Of a stretch of DNA of 64,000 nt, positions 45,488-56,222 are shown piece by piece. Each line of letters begins with the position of its first letter. Within the stretch, counting starts at the first letter, position 1. The notes beneath the pieces are model-generated. The model did not search any database. It was not told where the DNA came from and saw only the letters and a list, made by a program, of their open reading frames with translations. Made by a program: the position numbers and the translations under genes. This DNA comes from Rhodamnia argentea (lineage: Eukaryota > Streptophyta > Magnoliopsida > Myrtales > Myrtaceae), in assembly GCF_020921035.1 (NCBI RefSeq), contig NC_063150.1:2914001-2978000 (forward strand), written 5' to 3'.

Positions 45488-47560
45488 TTATATCTTCAGT
45501 TCTTGATCTAGGCCAGACTTGTCAAAGAGCTTCTTCCTGTTATACGAGGAGAAATACTCACTGGGCCGGAACTCCCTGTACAGCGGCAGGCTCTCTTCCG
45601 ACGAGCTCCTTGATTGGGCCGTAGGCCCTCTCTGATGGGCCTATCCTTCCGGTCACAAAGCAGGCCGCAGAGACTCGCGGGCCCATTCGGTTCGCCGGCA
45701 CCCTGCTGTTGTTTGATATGATCTACATCCCCAAAAGAGAGAGACAATGAGATTCAGCTGACAGATTCAAGTTAAACTTCTTCTCCATACACAAGAATAA
45801 TGTTTGATGCAATTGACCACGATGTACTAAGTAACATAACATATTTCAATAGAGTGCCGAGTACGTTTCACTTATTTAAAGATTCAATATCACCGGTGTC
45901 TAATACAACATTGGATTCTCACGACGGTGGTTCGGAGGCGGGACAATGAGGTGATCGGACAAAAGGAGTTCATTTTGCTTAAAATCCGAATAATAGAGTA
46001 TTCATTATTTGCTTGAATTAGTTCTTTTAAGCATTCATCAAAAAGGGCTTCGAATTTGATCGATTCAATTGAGGTATCTGGAAACAAGATTTTTTTATTA
46101 TTTCGTCATTTGAAACGGAGTATTTTATTTCTGTATTCTTTTGAAATTCAAGGAATACCTACTGAATCACAAATAAAAAACAGGGAATGGATTCATAGGT
46201 CCGATGCCTTGTAATAGAACTTAGGGTTAATAGAAATAGTAGATCACATGGATTCAACAAATGAGGTGGGTTCATTAACAATTCAAAGATGAAAAGAAAA
46301 AATGGCAAAAAAGAAAGCATTTCTTCCTCTTCTATATCTTACATCTATAGTATTTTTGCCCTGGTGGATCTCTCTCTCATTTAATAAATGTCTTGTCTCA
46401 AAGGTTGCCAAATTATGCCGATGCCGAGGTTAGTTTTCTATTAGCATGATAAAGGAGATCGAGAGGCAGAGGAATCGTGGGAACCCTCACCTGAAGGAAG
46501 TCCCCAACATTAACGCCAAGGGTTCCAGGAATGGGCTGCACACAGAACCAATGGTCTTGCTGCAGAACTTGGAGGCCACCAATCTGGCCTTGCAAGAGGA
46601 TGGTGAAAAAAGAAGGGTCTCTATGCTTTTTAGCTCCTAAAGTCAGCTCTGGCTCCGGGCACTCTGGATAGTAGTGTCACACAAAGTGGCATCCTTTGCT
46701 ACACTCCAGCTCTACCAGGTGCTGTGGGTTGAGCCCTAGAGCTTCTGACAGCAATTCCAAGAGCAAATTGGCAAGCTCTCTCACTTGCCTTGTGTACTCC
46801 ACAGTTGCTTCTCTGCTTAATCAGCCAAACACCAGTAAATTGAAGTCGGAAATCAATAAACCGTGCCTGTTGTAAGGTTATTTCCCTAGAAGATGTTGAT
46901 GATCTCACTGCAGAACTTATGGAAATGCGAGAATACTATTTTTGGGTGAAGAAAAATAAAATGCTTGGTTTCATGCGTTCTTGAATATTTCGTCGCGAAG
47001 TAATTGGTTTTCTAATAGTACACGAAAATACCTGCAAGCAGATGGACTGTCACTTGGGTCGAGATCGTCCGAGACCTGCAAGGATATGGTCAAGGTGTCT
47101 CTCCAGCTGGCACATGTCGAAACATAGAGATCAAAGTTAGAGTTGAACATGACCTTCCTAGTCCTACCTCTCGAGTATTACTACTTCTTCACCTCAGGTC
47201 TCCCTCATTGAACCCCCGGATTCTGTTCAACATGCTATCCATCAGGCTCGAGGCAATCCCGTGATTGCTCAGCTGGAAGAATCCCCACTCAGCCGAAGCG
47301 GAACGGATTCTGTCAATGATTTCTTTACGGTTCTCAGTTATTTGGATTTGGCTAAGATCAATGACTTGGTCATTGAGCTTCGCTTCGAGTGCAGTTCAGG
47401 TCGTCTTCTGCTATCTCATCAGTCGGCCTAACAAAGATCTCCAGGACTTTACCAATCGTGGCGTCAAAGTCCTCTAGCTCCTTCTTTCGGTCGGAGCACA
47501 AGAATCGAAATTCTTCATTGTGGTTCAAAGTGAGGTTTATGACTGGTCTGTGTACCACTA
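45488..47560 (-). pseudogene. Dioxygenase pseudogene carrying a plastid DNA insertion
   Basis: Remains of all three exons of an ACC-oxidase-homologue gene are visible. Exon 1 lies at about 47560-47040 (IFVRPTDEIAEDD, then SAEWGFFQLSNHGIA in another frame). Exon 2 is at about 46820-46490 (LLLELLSEALGLNPQHL, KHRD iron ligands, LQGQIGGLQVLQQDHW). Exon 3 is at about 45720-45488 (RMGPRVSAACFVTGR, then REFRPSEYFSSYNRKKL in another frame). Exon 2 has a stop codon where the family has Cys (FV-stop-HYYP), and exons 1 and 3 each change frame. The second intron holds about 0.5 kb of plastid DNA. It is non-functional. Confidence 0.85.
45890..46395 (+). other. Nuclear plastid DNA insertion (NUPT): ycf4-cemA spacer and start of cemA
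   Basis: From ATG 46302 the plus strand reads [20 protein letters not shown] and then [11 protein letters not shown], the N-terminus of the plastid envelope protein CemA, up to about 46395 where the match stops. The upstream text has the look of the plastid ycf4-cemA spacer. The upstream limit (about 45890) is estimated from the change in sequence character. The fragment lies in the second intron of the dioxygenase pseudogene. The open cemA start suggests a recent transfer. Confidence 0.8.
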
Positions 47561-47579
47561 AGAAGACAATTTGATCGGG

Positions 47580-48240
47580 GTTTTATGGGAAGAGCATGAT
47601 TTATAGGAAGGTGGTTCTCATATGCATGGCTCATTCACATTTTTCAATTGGTTGGCAAGCAAAGAAAACACCCAGTTTTCAAAATGCTACTGCTTCAACC
47701 TTCTTTCTTTAGCACGAAGATTAAGATCATAGTGCCGTTGCTCAACTGCTGTTGAAGGTCGGCATCATTTCTTATACATTCAGGTAATCTCATACCTCAA
47801 AAGTACCACCTCATGGAATTAGTCAAAGTCAAAAATCTTAAGTAACATACCATTGAATCTAATGTAACTAAAGAACAACTGCAGCCTCACGAGCCGCGAG
47901 ACAGAACCAGTGACATGATTATAAGGATTTACGGACAAATTGGGCTATCTTTCGATTTTCTTTTAAACTCGTTTTACCATCTGAAGTGGTCACTCATGAA
48001 TCACTTAAATGTAGCTACTGATGCAGAACCAGAAACAAAAGTATAATTGTACAGCAATTCATATGTGGAACACCAGAAAGTGGAAGACGACTACTTATAA
48101 TATTAGAAACACAAGCCAAACAGCACACCGATTGAAGACATAGGAGTAGATTCGCTAATACAGTCACAGTTTTGTCGACCCTGTCATATTGGATAGGAAT
48201 GAGAAATCATAGAGCCCTTCGCTTCACAACAAGAGTGATC
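47580..48240. other. Intergenic region between two dioxygenase pseudogenes
   Basis: No gene or element was recognised. Confidence 0.4.
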
Positions 48241-48246
48241 CAAAGT

Positions 48247-48870
48247 TCAAAGCCTGAAGTGTGGCAGAGCCGATTTGCGGGCAAGCCCTTTCATGTTGAA
48301 GTAGTATGTGTAGTCCCTCGCCGTGGTTTCTCTGTACTTGGGAAGATTGTTCTCCGAAAGCAATTCCTTGGTGGGCCTGTAGAATTTCGATGATGGCTGC
48401 ATGTACATGGTGAAGAAGCTGGCCACCGAGATCCTCAATCTGACCCGGCTCGCCAGGCGCTGTGCTCGAAGCTCTTGAATTGGTCGCTCAATATTAAGCT
48501 GCAAAAAAAGACAGCATGAAAGAAATAGGTACGAGCTCCTTGCTTGGTGCTTTTCGATGAAGCAAAAAGAAAGCAAGGAAAAAGGTTTCACCGGAAGAAG
48601 ATCGCCGATATCAATCACAAGAGCTCCAGGAATTGGAAGACCCACTGATCCTCGTGGAGGGCTTGGAAGCCACCAATTTGATCCTGGAGGAGCACAGTGA
48701 GGAAATGATCTTTCTGGTGCTTGGTTGTGCCCCTGCTCAGCTCAAGCTCAGGGCATGCAGGGTCTCTGTCCTTGAGGTGGCTTGGCTTCATCCCTAGGGC
48801 CTCTGATAGCAGCTCAAACAGCAAGAGCCCCACCTTGGTCACTTGCTTTTGGTACTCTAGCATGATGTCC
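48247..48870 (-). pseudogene. Truncated dioxygenase pseudogene (exons 2 and 3 only)
   Basis: Exon 2 (48870 to about 48600) reads DIMLEYQKQVTKVG, LLFELLSEALGMKPSHL and FLTVLLQDQIGG. It has a deletion before ACPELEL, a change from H-x-D to H-Q-K at the iron site, and a frame change before IPGALVIDIGDLL. Exon 3 (48501-48247) keeps RISVASFF and the C-terminus, but the EHRV frame is shifted. No exon 1 lies in the 450 bases upstream. It is more diverged from the 19-21 kb gene than the other copies. Confidence 0.85.
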
Positions 48871-49429
48871 CTGCAATTTTTCATGTCCCATGATCATTGT
48901 AGATGTAAGAGGAGGGATACTCTAGAGGTTAGGCCATGGAAAAGTTTATCATATGATTGATGTCAATAGAAGATGGTTTGGTTAAGTGTCCTATGTCTTT
49001 CGCTCAGTGTCTAGTGTTTCAACAAAGCTCAAACGCTGCCACATTCAGTCATAAACTCAACATTTACTCTAATTTCTCTTGGATTAACGCTTATTTGAAC
49101 GAGATCTCTAATAACTCATCTCTTGCCATCAAATCTAGCAGCAACCGTCCACTCCACATGACAGTGATACTCCGATACTAGTGATGTGAACGTTCTCATA
49201 GACAAGTAAGCGGTAGAAGCAATGGTTTCCTCAATCACAATCACTTGTTGTGCCATCTCAAAAACTCAATGGATTAATCAAAATTGAGAGTGCTATAAGA
49301 TAAATTAAGCCTTAATTAAGTCCCTCACATCTCTACAAGCGGCTGGGATCTCTTCCTATGGGGGAGAGCCGGGAGCAAGAAGGCAGTACATGTTCTCCCT
49401 CCAATCAGCTGCCTTGACTGATACATATC

Positions 49430-49903
49430 GAAGTTGCTATTGTCCTCAAGCGAGGGCAGCCCACGCCTAGGCCGGTGAGTGTCGTCCTCGCTTGGGCTGG
49501 TGAGGGCAGCCCTTCGCATATCGGCAAGGGCAAGGGTTGCCTTCACCATCCTAGGCCCGGGTGTGCCTCGACCGAGGCCAGCTAGGGTGGGCCTCGCCGA
49601 TGACCCGTGGAGAGATAATGAAAAAAAGGAAAAAGAAGAGGAAAGAAAAGAAAAGAAAAAACATAAAAAAAACAAATAAATTGGAAAATCATATTAAAAC
49701 GTCATTAAAAATTATCCACATCGGTGCTAATCGTGTCACGTAAGACAATCAACGTTTACTTTAGCGATTTTTGGTCAAAATTGACCAGATGGACTCAATT
49801 AGTAAAATGTGAAAATGTTTAGAACTCAATTGACAAAATTGAAATGTTTGTGATTGAATTGATAAAAATCCAATATATTTATAACTTTTTGGATAATTTT
49901 CCC
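49430..49903. mobile_element. Fold-back Mutator-like MITE, right arm and GC-rich core
   Basis: The core (about 49430-49610) is rich in CGAGG/CCTCG words. The right arm (49690-49903) has the family text and ends in TTTTCCC. The left arm was not found. Confidence 0.5.
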
Positions 49904-50029
49904 GACATTGGAGAAAGGGATAGCACTAACTATGATACCATATTAGGTAATCCAATAAAAAATTTTAAGTTAATAGATGAAAAAATTACATTAATACAAA
50001 GAAATCGTAAATTTATCATAATTGTGCCT

Positions 50030-50533
50030 GTTTGGTCATAAATCTTTATTGTCAATTCAATCTTAAACCTTTTGAATTTATGTCAATTCAATCCATTTGG
50101 TCAATTTTGGCCAGCCGACGTTGAGGTGGTACTGCCGATATTGGTGTTGAATTTTTTTAATAATATTTTGATATTTTGTTGAACTTTTCATAATTTTTCT
50201 CTTTTCTTTTCTTTAGTTTTTTTCCTCCACTTAAGGCGAAAAGGGTCGCCGGCCAAGGCGAGGGCAAGTGAGGTCATCGCAGCCCTCATCGACCTTTAAC
50301 CATGGAAAAAAAAAACTAAAGAAAAGAAATAAAAAAAAATAAAAAGTTGTAAAAATATTATTAAAGTATTATTTAAAAAAATTCCCGTTAATCTTGGCTG
50401 GCCAAAATTTTTGTCAAATGCATTGAATTGGCACAATCGCAAAAGATAAGATTGAATTGGCAAAAAATGAACAAGGTTTATAATTGAATTGACACAATTG
50501 CTATTGATTTAGGACTTTTTTGGTAATTCTTCC
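50030..50533. mobile_element. Fold-back Mutator-like MITE
   Basis: Both arms are present ('tcaattcaatcttaaacctttt' type words on the left, inverted forms ending in 'ttttttggtaattcttcc' on the right), with a short GC-rich centre near 50230-50300. The borders are diverged. Confidence 0.55.
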
Positions 50534-50539
50534 TATTGT

Positions 50540-51525
50540 GTTGGGAAGAGAGCTAGACTATTCTTGTTGTTGCTGCTGTTGTGATTATTAATTAATGTTG
50601 AGAGAGAATGTTGGAGAAATTTAGTTGTTGATGAAGCGAAAACAGTAATTTAAAGTTCTTTGATGTTTTGATGCATGATGACGAGTATTGTCTTTACAAA
50701 TTATTTGCCCCTACTATTATTTCTGCCCGGCTTTAAACAAATATATCTCCATGATATATGCTCCAAAGTCATAGAGAAACCAGTCCAATAATTATTCAAT
50801 TTCTCTCTTGAAATTTCACTTTAGATGTGTTATCAAACTTGAATGAGAAAAGAGAAGAAAAGATAATGTTGTTAAAAAGAGAGTCGTTGTTATTATGAAC
50901 GGTTGTGATAAACAACTTACGATTAAGTCCTATTTGTAAACAACCCATTAGCACATCCCATGGAAACTTACAGTGTATGCCCACCATCGCCACTTTTTAT
51001 AATCAACTATTAGTTCTCTTCATGTCAATAATCACATCTTTTTATATTCAATGATCACATCTTTTTATGAGAACAAGCTATCTTTACAGAGAAAGCTAGT
51101 CATTATTAGCTTATAAATTTTACGGGGAAGAACGCAAATTTCTATATTACTAATTAAGATGCTTTTGATAAAGTTGATCAGTATGAGACGAAAATGATAA
51201 TTATCGTTGGCTTCGAGAGATTCGCCAGCTAGAAAGGTGTGCTTTTATTTGGGTGCTTTTATTTACTTTAGGGGTGATGTTTTGGACGCATTGGGCAAAG
51301 TTAACAGAAGTATTTAAGTCTTGACTAATGAAACAAGACGTTTCATTTCTTTATCTAATACCTTGTTTAGGATATCGTGAATAAGGCTAGGAGCATAAGA
51401 ATTAAGATCCATGCTCCCTTTCCTGCAATCGTTTGGATATTTACTAGCACACGTAATATGAATCTCTCGCTATGGTAATATCATCTCAGCTAGTTACCCT
51501 CACCTGTGCAATCCAAAATCTCTTA
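50540..51525. other. Intergenic region
   Basis: AT-rich DNA with no gene or element I can support. Confidence 0.4.
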
Positions 51526-51529
51526 AAGG

Positions 51530-52330
51530 CTTCATTTGTTTCGCTATGTGACGGTTCTGAAAAAAGTTTTTCGGAAAGTTATTTTTTAGAAAAATGATAA
51601 TATTTTTATGGTGTTTGGCTGAGATCTGAAAATGAAGTGGAAATTAATTTCTTTCATTTGGTAAGAAAAATCTCATTTGAATTTTGTAAGAATATGTGCA
51701 TTATTCATGCGCTGGTGGCTTGCGCATGGATAACCAAGCTCGCATCCGGACTCCCAGACACGAGCATGAACACTGGTCTTGGATCCACCAAAACTCGGCT
51801 CCTTATCACCTTGACTTTGGTCTATAAAGGTTGGGCCTAGATCCTCGATTTCCGTGCCTCGTAGCACTTATGCCTAGGACCCAGCACCAGGACTCTGGTA
51901 CCAATGTTTGCATCTAGATCCATCGAGGCCAAAGCCCGAAGCAAGCGCTTGGGCCCCGTCCCTCATGCTTGAACCCCGCTCCATTGAGTTCAGGCCCAGG
52001 ACCTTGGTGCCCATGCTCGAGTTCATTGAGACCTTGGTCCGATATCAAAGGATCGGGATGTGGGCGTAGGGTTCCCAAGCAAAGGCACAAGAGACACCGG
52101 CCTAGCCTCGATGGACCTAGGTAGGTGCACTGGGGCCCAAGGGTCGGCCTCGATGGACCCTAGTATGGGGGCGCAAGGACTTGAGCACGGCGATCAAAGT
52201 CTTAGGTGTGACCTAGATGGACTTAGGCCAGATCAGTAGGGCCTCTAACCTAGTGTTGAGTACCTGGCGGGGCCCCATTGCCAATGGCCTAGGAAAGAGC
52301 ATTAGGGTTCATGTGCCCAAGCATCGGTAC
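51530..52330. repeat. Second copy of the CCATCGAGGCC-containing repeat family
   Basis: It starts with ggcttcatttgtttcgc, the inverted form of the end-like word at about 25459-25476. It continues with ggaaa/ttttc-rich DNA, then a GC-rich degenerate repeat with ATCGAGGCC and TCGATGGACC words (about 51700-52320). It is non-coding. The right end is unclear. Confidence 0.4.
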
Positions 52331-52339
52331 CTATTCATA

Positions 52340-53860
52340 TTTTGAAAATTGATTTTCGATTTTTTCAAGAGAAAAATTGCTTCTTCTTCTTTTCTTCAAT
52401 TTTGAGATTGATTCTACAGAGCTTGAAGTCTTTGTGATAATGGAGTACGATGCCATGGCTCGTCTAGGAACACCAATTTTACTCTAATTTCTTAATTTAT
52501 GGAAGAGTAATGCGTTGAATATTGTTTGATACATAGATCGTGCGCCACACAATTTTAAGTAAATTGTTTTGTACAAAAACGTTATGAATTGATCAACTTG
52601 GTGCCAAAACTCATCCTTTTAGTGGAAAAAAGACTTTTTAAACTAGCTCATTTAAGTGACTCATGCAAGTTTTTCTTTGTCTCGCTTCTTTGATCCATTG
52701 TAAAAAATTGCGACACTTAAATTATAGTATAAAAAATTTTGACACAAAAATAAGCGGCGTACAATAATTTCGACATTAAATTATCCATTTCCTCTTTTAT
52801 TTTCTTCTTTTGTTTTAGGAAAATTATAAAGAGGCAAAGACTGCGCTCGAATGAATATGCCGACTAAGCTAGCACAAGATTTCAGAATTAGTGAGTGGCC
52901 GGCCTAAAGATTAAAGAGAACAGTCACGTAAGTCCAAGTATTAATGGAACCAATAATTAGCAAAGTTAGATTTTTATTAGGCCCCGTTTGATTATTTTCC
53001 CCAATATTTCAATCGTCTAGATCAACTACGAAAATTATTCGACAAAAAAAGTCTTATCATTGACCGCAAAAAAAAAAAAAAAAACAAACAAACCCTAAAT
53101 TCTAAAAAGTAATTTTGTTTTCTTAGAAATCTGAAGTCGTATTTAGGAATCCAACTTGACGTTCACGAACACCAAGACTAGGAAAAGGAAACTTTGGACC
53201 GGACCCAAGACCCGAGATCCTAAACTCGGGCATCAAAGTCGATTTTGTTCGTAAAAAATGTGAATTAAAAAGTTTCACTAGCAAACTTATGGAAATGGTT
53301 TCTAACTCATTCGAAAAGACTAACCATATACCGAAAGTTCACTTTTAAATCATTTTTTTTATTACCACGTAGAATATGGAGTCTAGTCTCAATTAAATCT
53401 TAATATGACCCAAGTCACGAATCCCGTGTATGTAAAGCTCTATGAAATTGAATAAATAAGTTAGGGCAAGAAAATGGTGTTGGCAAATCGCAGATAATTT
53501 CATCAAAATGTTCTAGAGAAATAGTGTACAAAAAGTTTAAAATAAAAATGCTAACATTATAATAATTATCAAAGCTATTTAAAAGAAGAGTTTGGGAAAA
53601 CTTGAACATAGAAGTACAAAAAAAATCTAAAAAATGCAGAACAAAGAGCCGGAGTCTGCCTCATATATCTTTGTTTTATTTTCTTTTGGATTGCCTTTCT
53701 TCCTTTTCTTTTTATTAAGATATACTTTCCTCTAGATTAAAGAATACTTTCAAAACTGTATCTTAGCCGCCTAAATTCAAGCTTGTTCCAAAAGTCATTT
53801 GAAGCTTAAAGAACTTAAGAGCACAAGAAAGTCAAAAGATTCAATTGCACAAACAATGAA
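52340..53860. other. Intergenic region
   Basis: AT-rich, no recognisable gene. The short open frames are chance. Confidence 0.4.
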
Positions 53861-53866
53861 AGCTAA

Positions 53867-54644
53867 GGGGCTGCATGATAACACTTCTTTTTTTATTTCT
53901 CCGCCGGAAGTCAATCTCGCGGGGAAATCCGTTTGGTAAAAACTCTGCCGAAGTAGAAATCCGTTTGGTAAAAAAATTGACTTACGGTAGGATTTTTAAC
54001 TTCCGGCAAGATTTTTAACTTCCAGCAAGATTTTTGGCCAACTTTGAGAAGCAATTTTTTTTTACTTCTCCACCTTAGAATTACTTCTTTGATCAAGCCG
54101 ACCACCGCCGGTCGCCTATCGCCGACCACCGCCGGCCGCCGGTCGCCGGCCGCCGCCGCCGGTCGCCGGCCGCGCCGCCGCCGGTCGCCCGCCGCCGCCG
54201 CCGGCCGCCGCCGCCGCCCGGCCGCCGCCGCCGCCGCCCGCCGCCGCCGCCGCCGCCGCCGCGCCGCCGCCGCCGCCCGCCGCCGCCGCCCGCCCGCCGC
54301 CGCCCGGTCGCCGCCCGCCGCCGGTCGCCGCCCGCCGGTCGCCGCCCGCCCCGCCGCCGCCCGCCCGCCCGCCGCCGCCGCCGCCGCCCGCCGCCGCCCG
54401 CCGCCGCCGCCGCCGCCCCCGCCGCCGCCCGCCGGCCGCCGCCCGCCGCCGCCGCCGCCGCCCGCCGCCCGGCCGCCGCCGGTCGAAGTAAAAATTTGTT
54501 TCGGTTATCAAACGCATTTCTTTGTCAGAAATCAACTTATAAAGTAGAAATAGAAAAAACTACTTTTGCTAAAAAGCGAAAGCTGAAAAATTCACTTCTT
54601 GCCGGAATAACTTCTGGAAGAGAGAAGTGTTACCATGCGCGCCC
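53867..54644. mobile_element. Tourist-like (PIF/Harbinger) MITE with a GCC-rich core
   Basis: The ends are GGGGCTGCATGATAACACTTCT and, inverted, GGGCGCGCATGGTAACACTTCT. TAA flanks both sides (53864-53866 and 54645-54647), the target duplication of PIF/Harbinger elements. Arms rich in 'acttcttt', 'gaagtaaaaat' and 'tttggtaaaaa' surround a core from 54097 to 54484 made almost wholly of GCC and GGTCGCC units. The long open frames on both strands across the core are artefacts of the repeat. Confidence 0.75.
54097..54484. repeat. GCC/GGTCGCC simple-sequence array
   Basis: About 390 bases of CCG triplets with interspersed GGTCGCC words, nearly free of A. Its length may be misassembled, because such DNA is hard to sequence. 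Confidence 0.9.
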
Positions 54645-54649
54645 TAAGG

Positions 54650-55255
54650 TGCCAAAATGGACTCTCATTCCTATGGATTTTTGCTCGTATTTTACATGGT
54701 AAAAAGCTTTCGTGTTTAGCAAATAAAAAATAGCAATCGTTGACGGCCGCATTTGTTGGGAAAAATTCCATGAAAAAGAAAAATACTTTTCGGGAAATCA
54801 CTTTCTAAGAAAATGGTTAGTTTTCCTATATTTGGTGATATAGGAACGAAAATGTTTTTTTTTTTTTTCGTATTTGGATTTAAATTTGAAAAAAGATTAA
54901 TCTCATGATTTTATCCCATGCTAAAAAAAATCGAACTTTTAAATTATTTTTATTCTTATTCTTTTTCTTTCTGCCTCCATCGCGATTGCCAGCAGAGTCC
55001 ATAGGCAAGCTCGAGCTCGCCGACCCACCTTTGTAACCGGTCACCGGCTCGGAGAAAGAAGATAAAGGAAAAACAATACAAAAATTTAAAAATAAAAAAC
55101 TCAAAATAATAAAAAATTTAAAACTAAAATATTAAAGAAATTAGACATGAGCAATTTCGAAAATTGCTTTACTTCTTTAGATTTAGGAAATATTTTCTAA
55201 TTTTATGCATGAATTTTCAGTTGACCATAAATTGTTTTCCATTGACTAGGATATT
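54650..55255. other. Intergenic region
   Basis: Contains ggaaaat/attttcc-rich MITE-like remnants and poly-T runs; no gene. Confidence 0.35.
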
Positions 55256-55257
55256 TG

Positions 55258-55745
55258 GCCTAATATCCTCCCCCCTAAAAAAAACTCCACCTTGAACATA
55301 TATCTCAATCATATCCCAACTTTTTTTTTATCTCATAAAATACCATAAGTTTTTACTTTTATCCCAATTATATCGCCTAATATCAAAAAATCCCTAACTT
55401 TAGCATCTATCCTAGCTATATCCAAAATTTTTTTGTCTCATAAAAACTCTCAACTTTTACTTTTATCTCAATTTTGCCATCGTCAGTCTTTCGTCCATAA
55501 TCCTTGTTAATTGATTCTATATTGATATAATTGCGACATATGCTAAAGTTGAGGATTTTTTGGATATTAGGCCGGAAGAATTGGGATAAAAGTAAAAGTT
55601 GATGATTTTGTTCTGGATATTAGACCAGTAGAATTTGGATAAAAGCAAAAGTTTGAGTTTTTTTACGAGACAAAAAATGTTTTGAATATAATTGAGATAG
55701 ATGCTAAAGTTGAATTTTTTTTGGTAATGTGCCTAAGTTATTTTT
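55258..55745. mobile_element. Fold-back MITE
   Basis: The left half reads repeated 'acttttatcccaatt', 'tctcataaaa' and 'agcatctatc' words. The right half carries their inverted forms (ttgggataaaagtaaaagtt, gagatagatgctaaagttga). It forms a near-complete hairpin about 490 bases long, non-coding, superfamily not assigned. Confidence 0.55.
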
Positions 55746-55951
55746 AGAGAACTAAATAAGTGAAAGTCCGAAAAATCAATTTCTGAAAAAAAAAAAAGTG
55801 CGTTCACCGAAACAAATGCACCAAAAGAAAGGCATTTCTCAATTTCCAAATTTTTTATTTCCTTTTCGAATTAAGTAATTTAATGGTCCAAGAGGGAGTC
55901 TTATAGTTGACTTTGACCGGTTTCCACGCAACTTAACCAACCAAAGCCCTA

Positions 55952-55954
55952 CGT

Positions 55955-55981
<27 letters not shown>
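55952..55981 (+). repeat. CT microsatellite in the 5' leader of the HR-lesion-like gene
   Basis: A CT run about 130 bases before the start codon, with a second CT run (about 56182-56219) at the start of the first intron. Confidence 0.85.
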
Positions 55982-55986
<5 letters not shown>

Positions 55987-56109
55987 CAAGTCCTCCTCGT
56001 TGCGATCTCTGTCGCTCCGTCTCTCTTTCTTGGTTCCGAGGAGACCCGAGATTTGCTCCTCGTCTCTGTTCGTCTCTCTCTCTCTCGGTGGGGGAATAGC
56101 GAGGAAGAA

Positions 56110-56181
56110 ATGGGTTTCTTCTCGTTCCTTGGAAGAGTGCTCTTCGCGTCCTTCTTTCTCGTCTCCGCATGGCAGATGTGA

Positions 56182-56222
<41 letters not shown>

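Noticed and set aside
45508-45747. Separate 79-codon gene on the minus strand
   Set aside because: It is a shifted frame of the decayed dioxygenase exon 3, not an independent gene.
46302-46395. A nuclear cemA gene
   Set aside because: Only the first 31 codons are present, without plastid targeting or the rest of the protein; it is a plastid DNA fragment.
54044-54547. Long open frames on both strands rich in Ala, Arg, Pro and Gly
   Set aside because: They are translations of the GCC array in a MITE core; no start context, domain or codon bias supports a protein.
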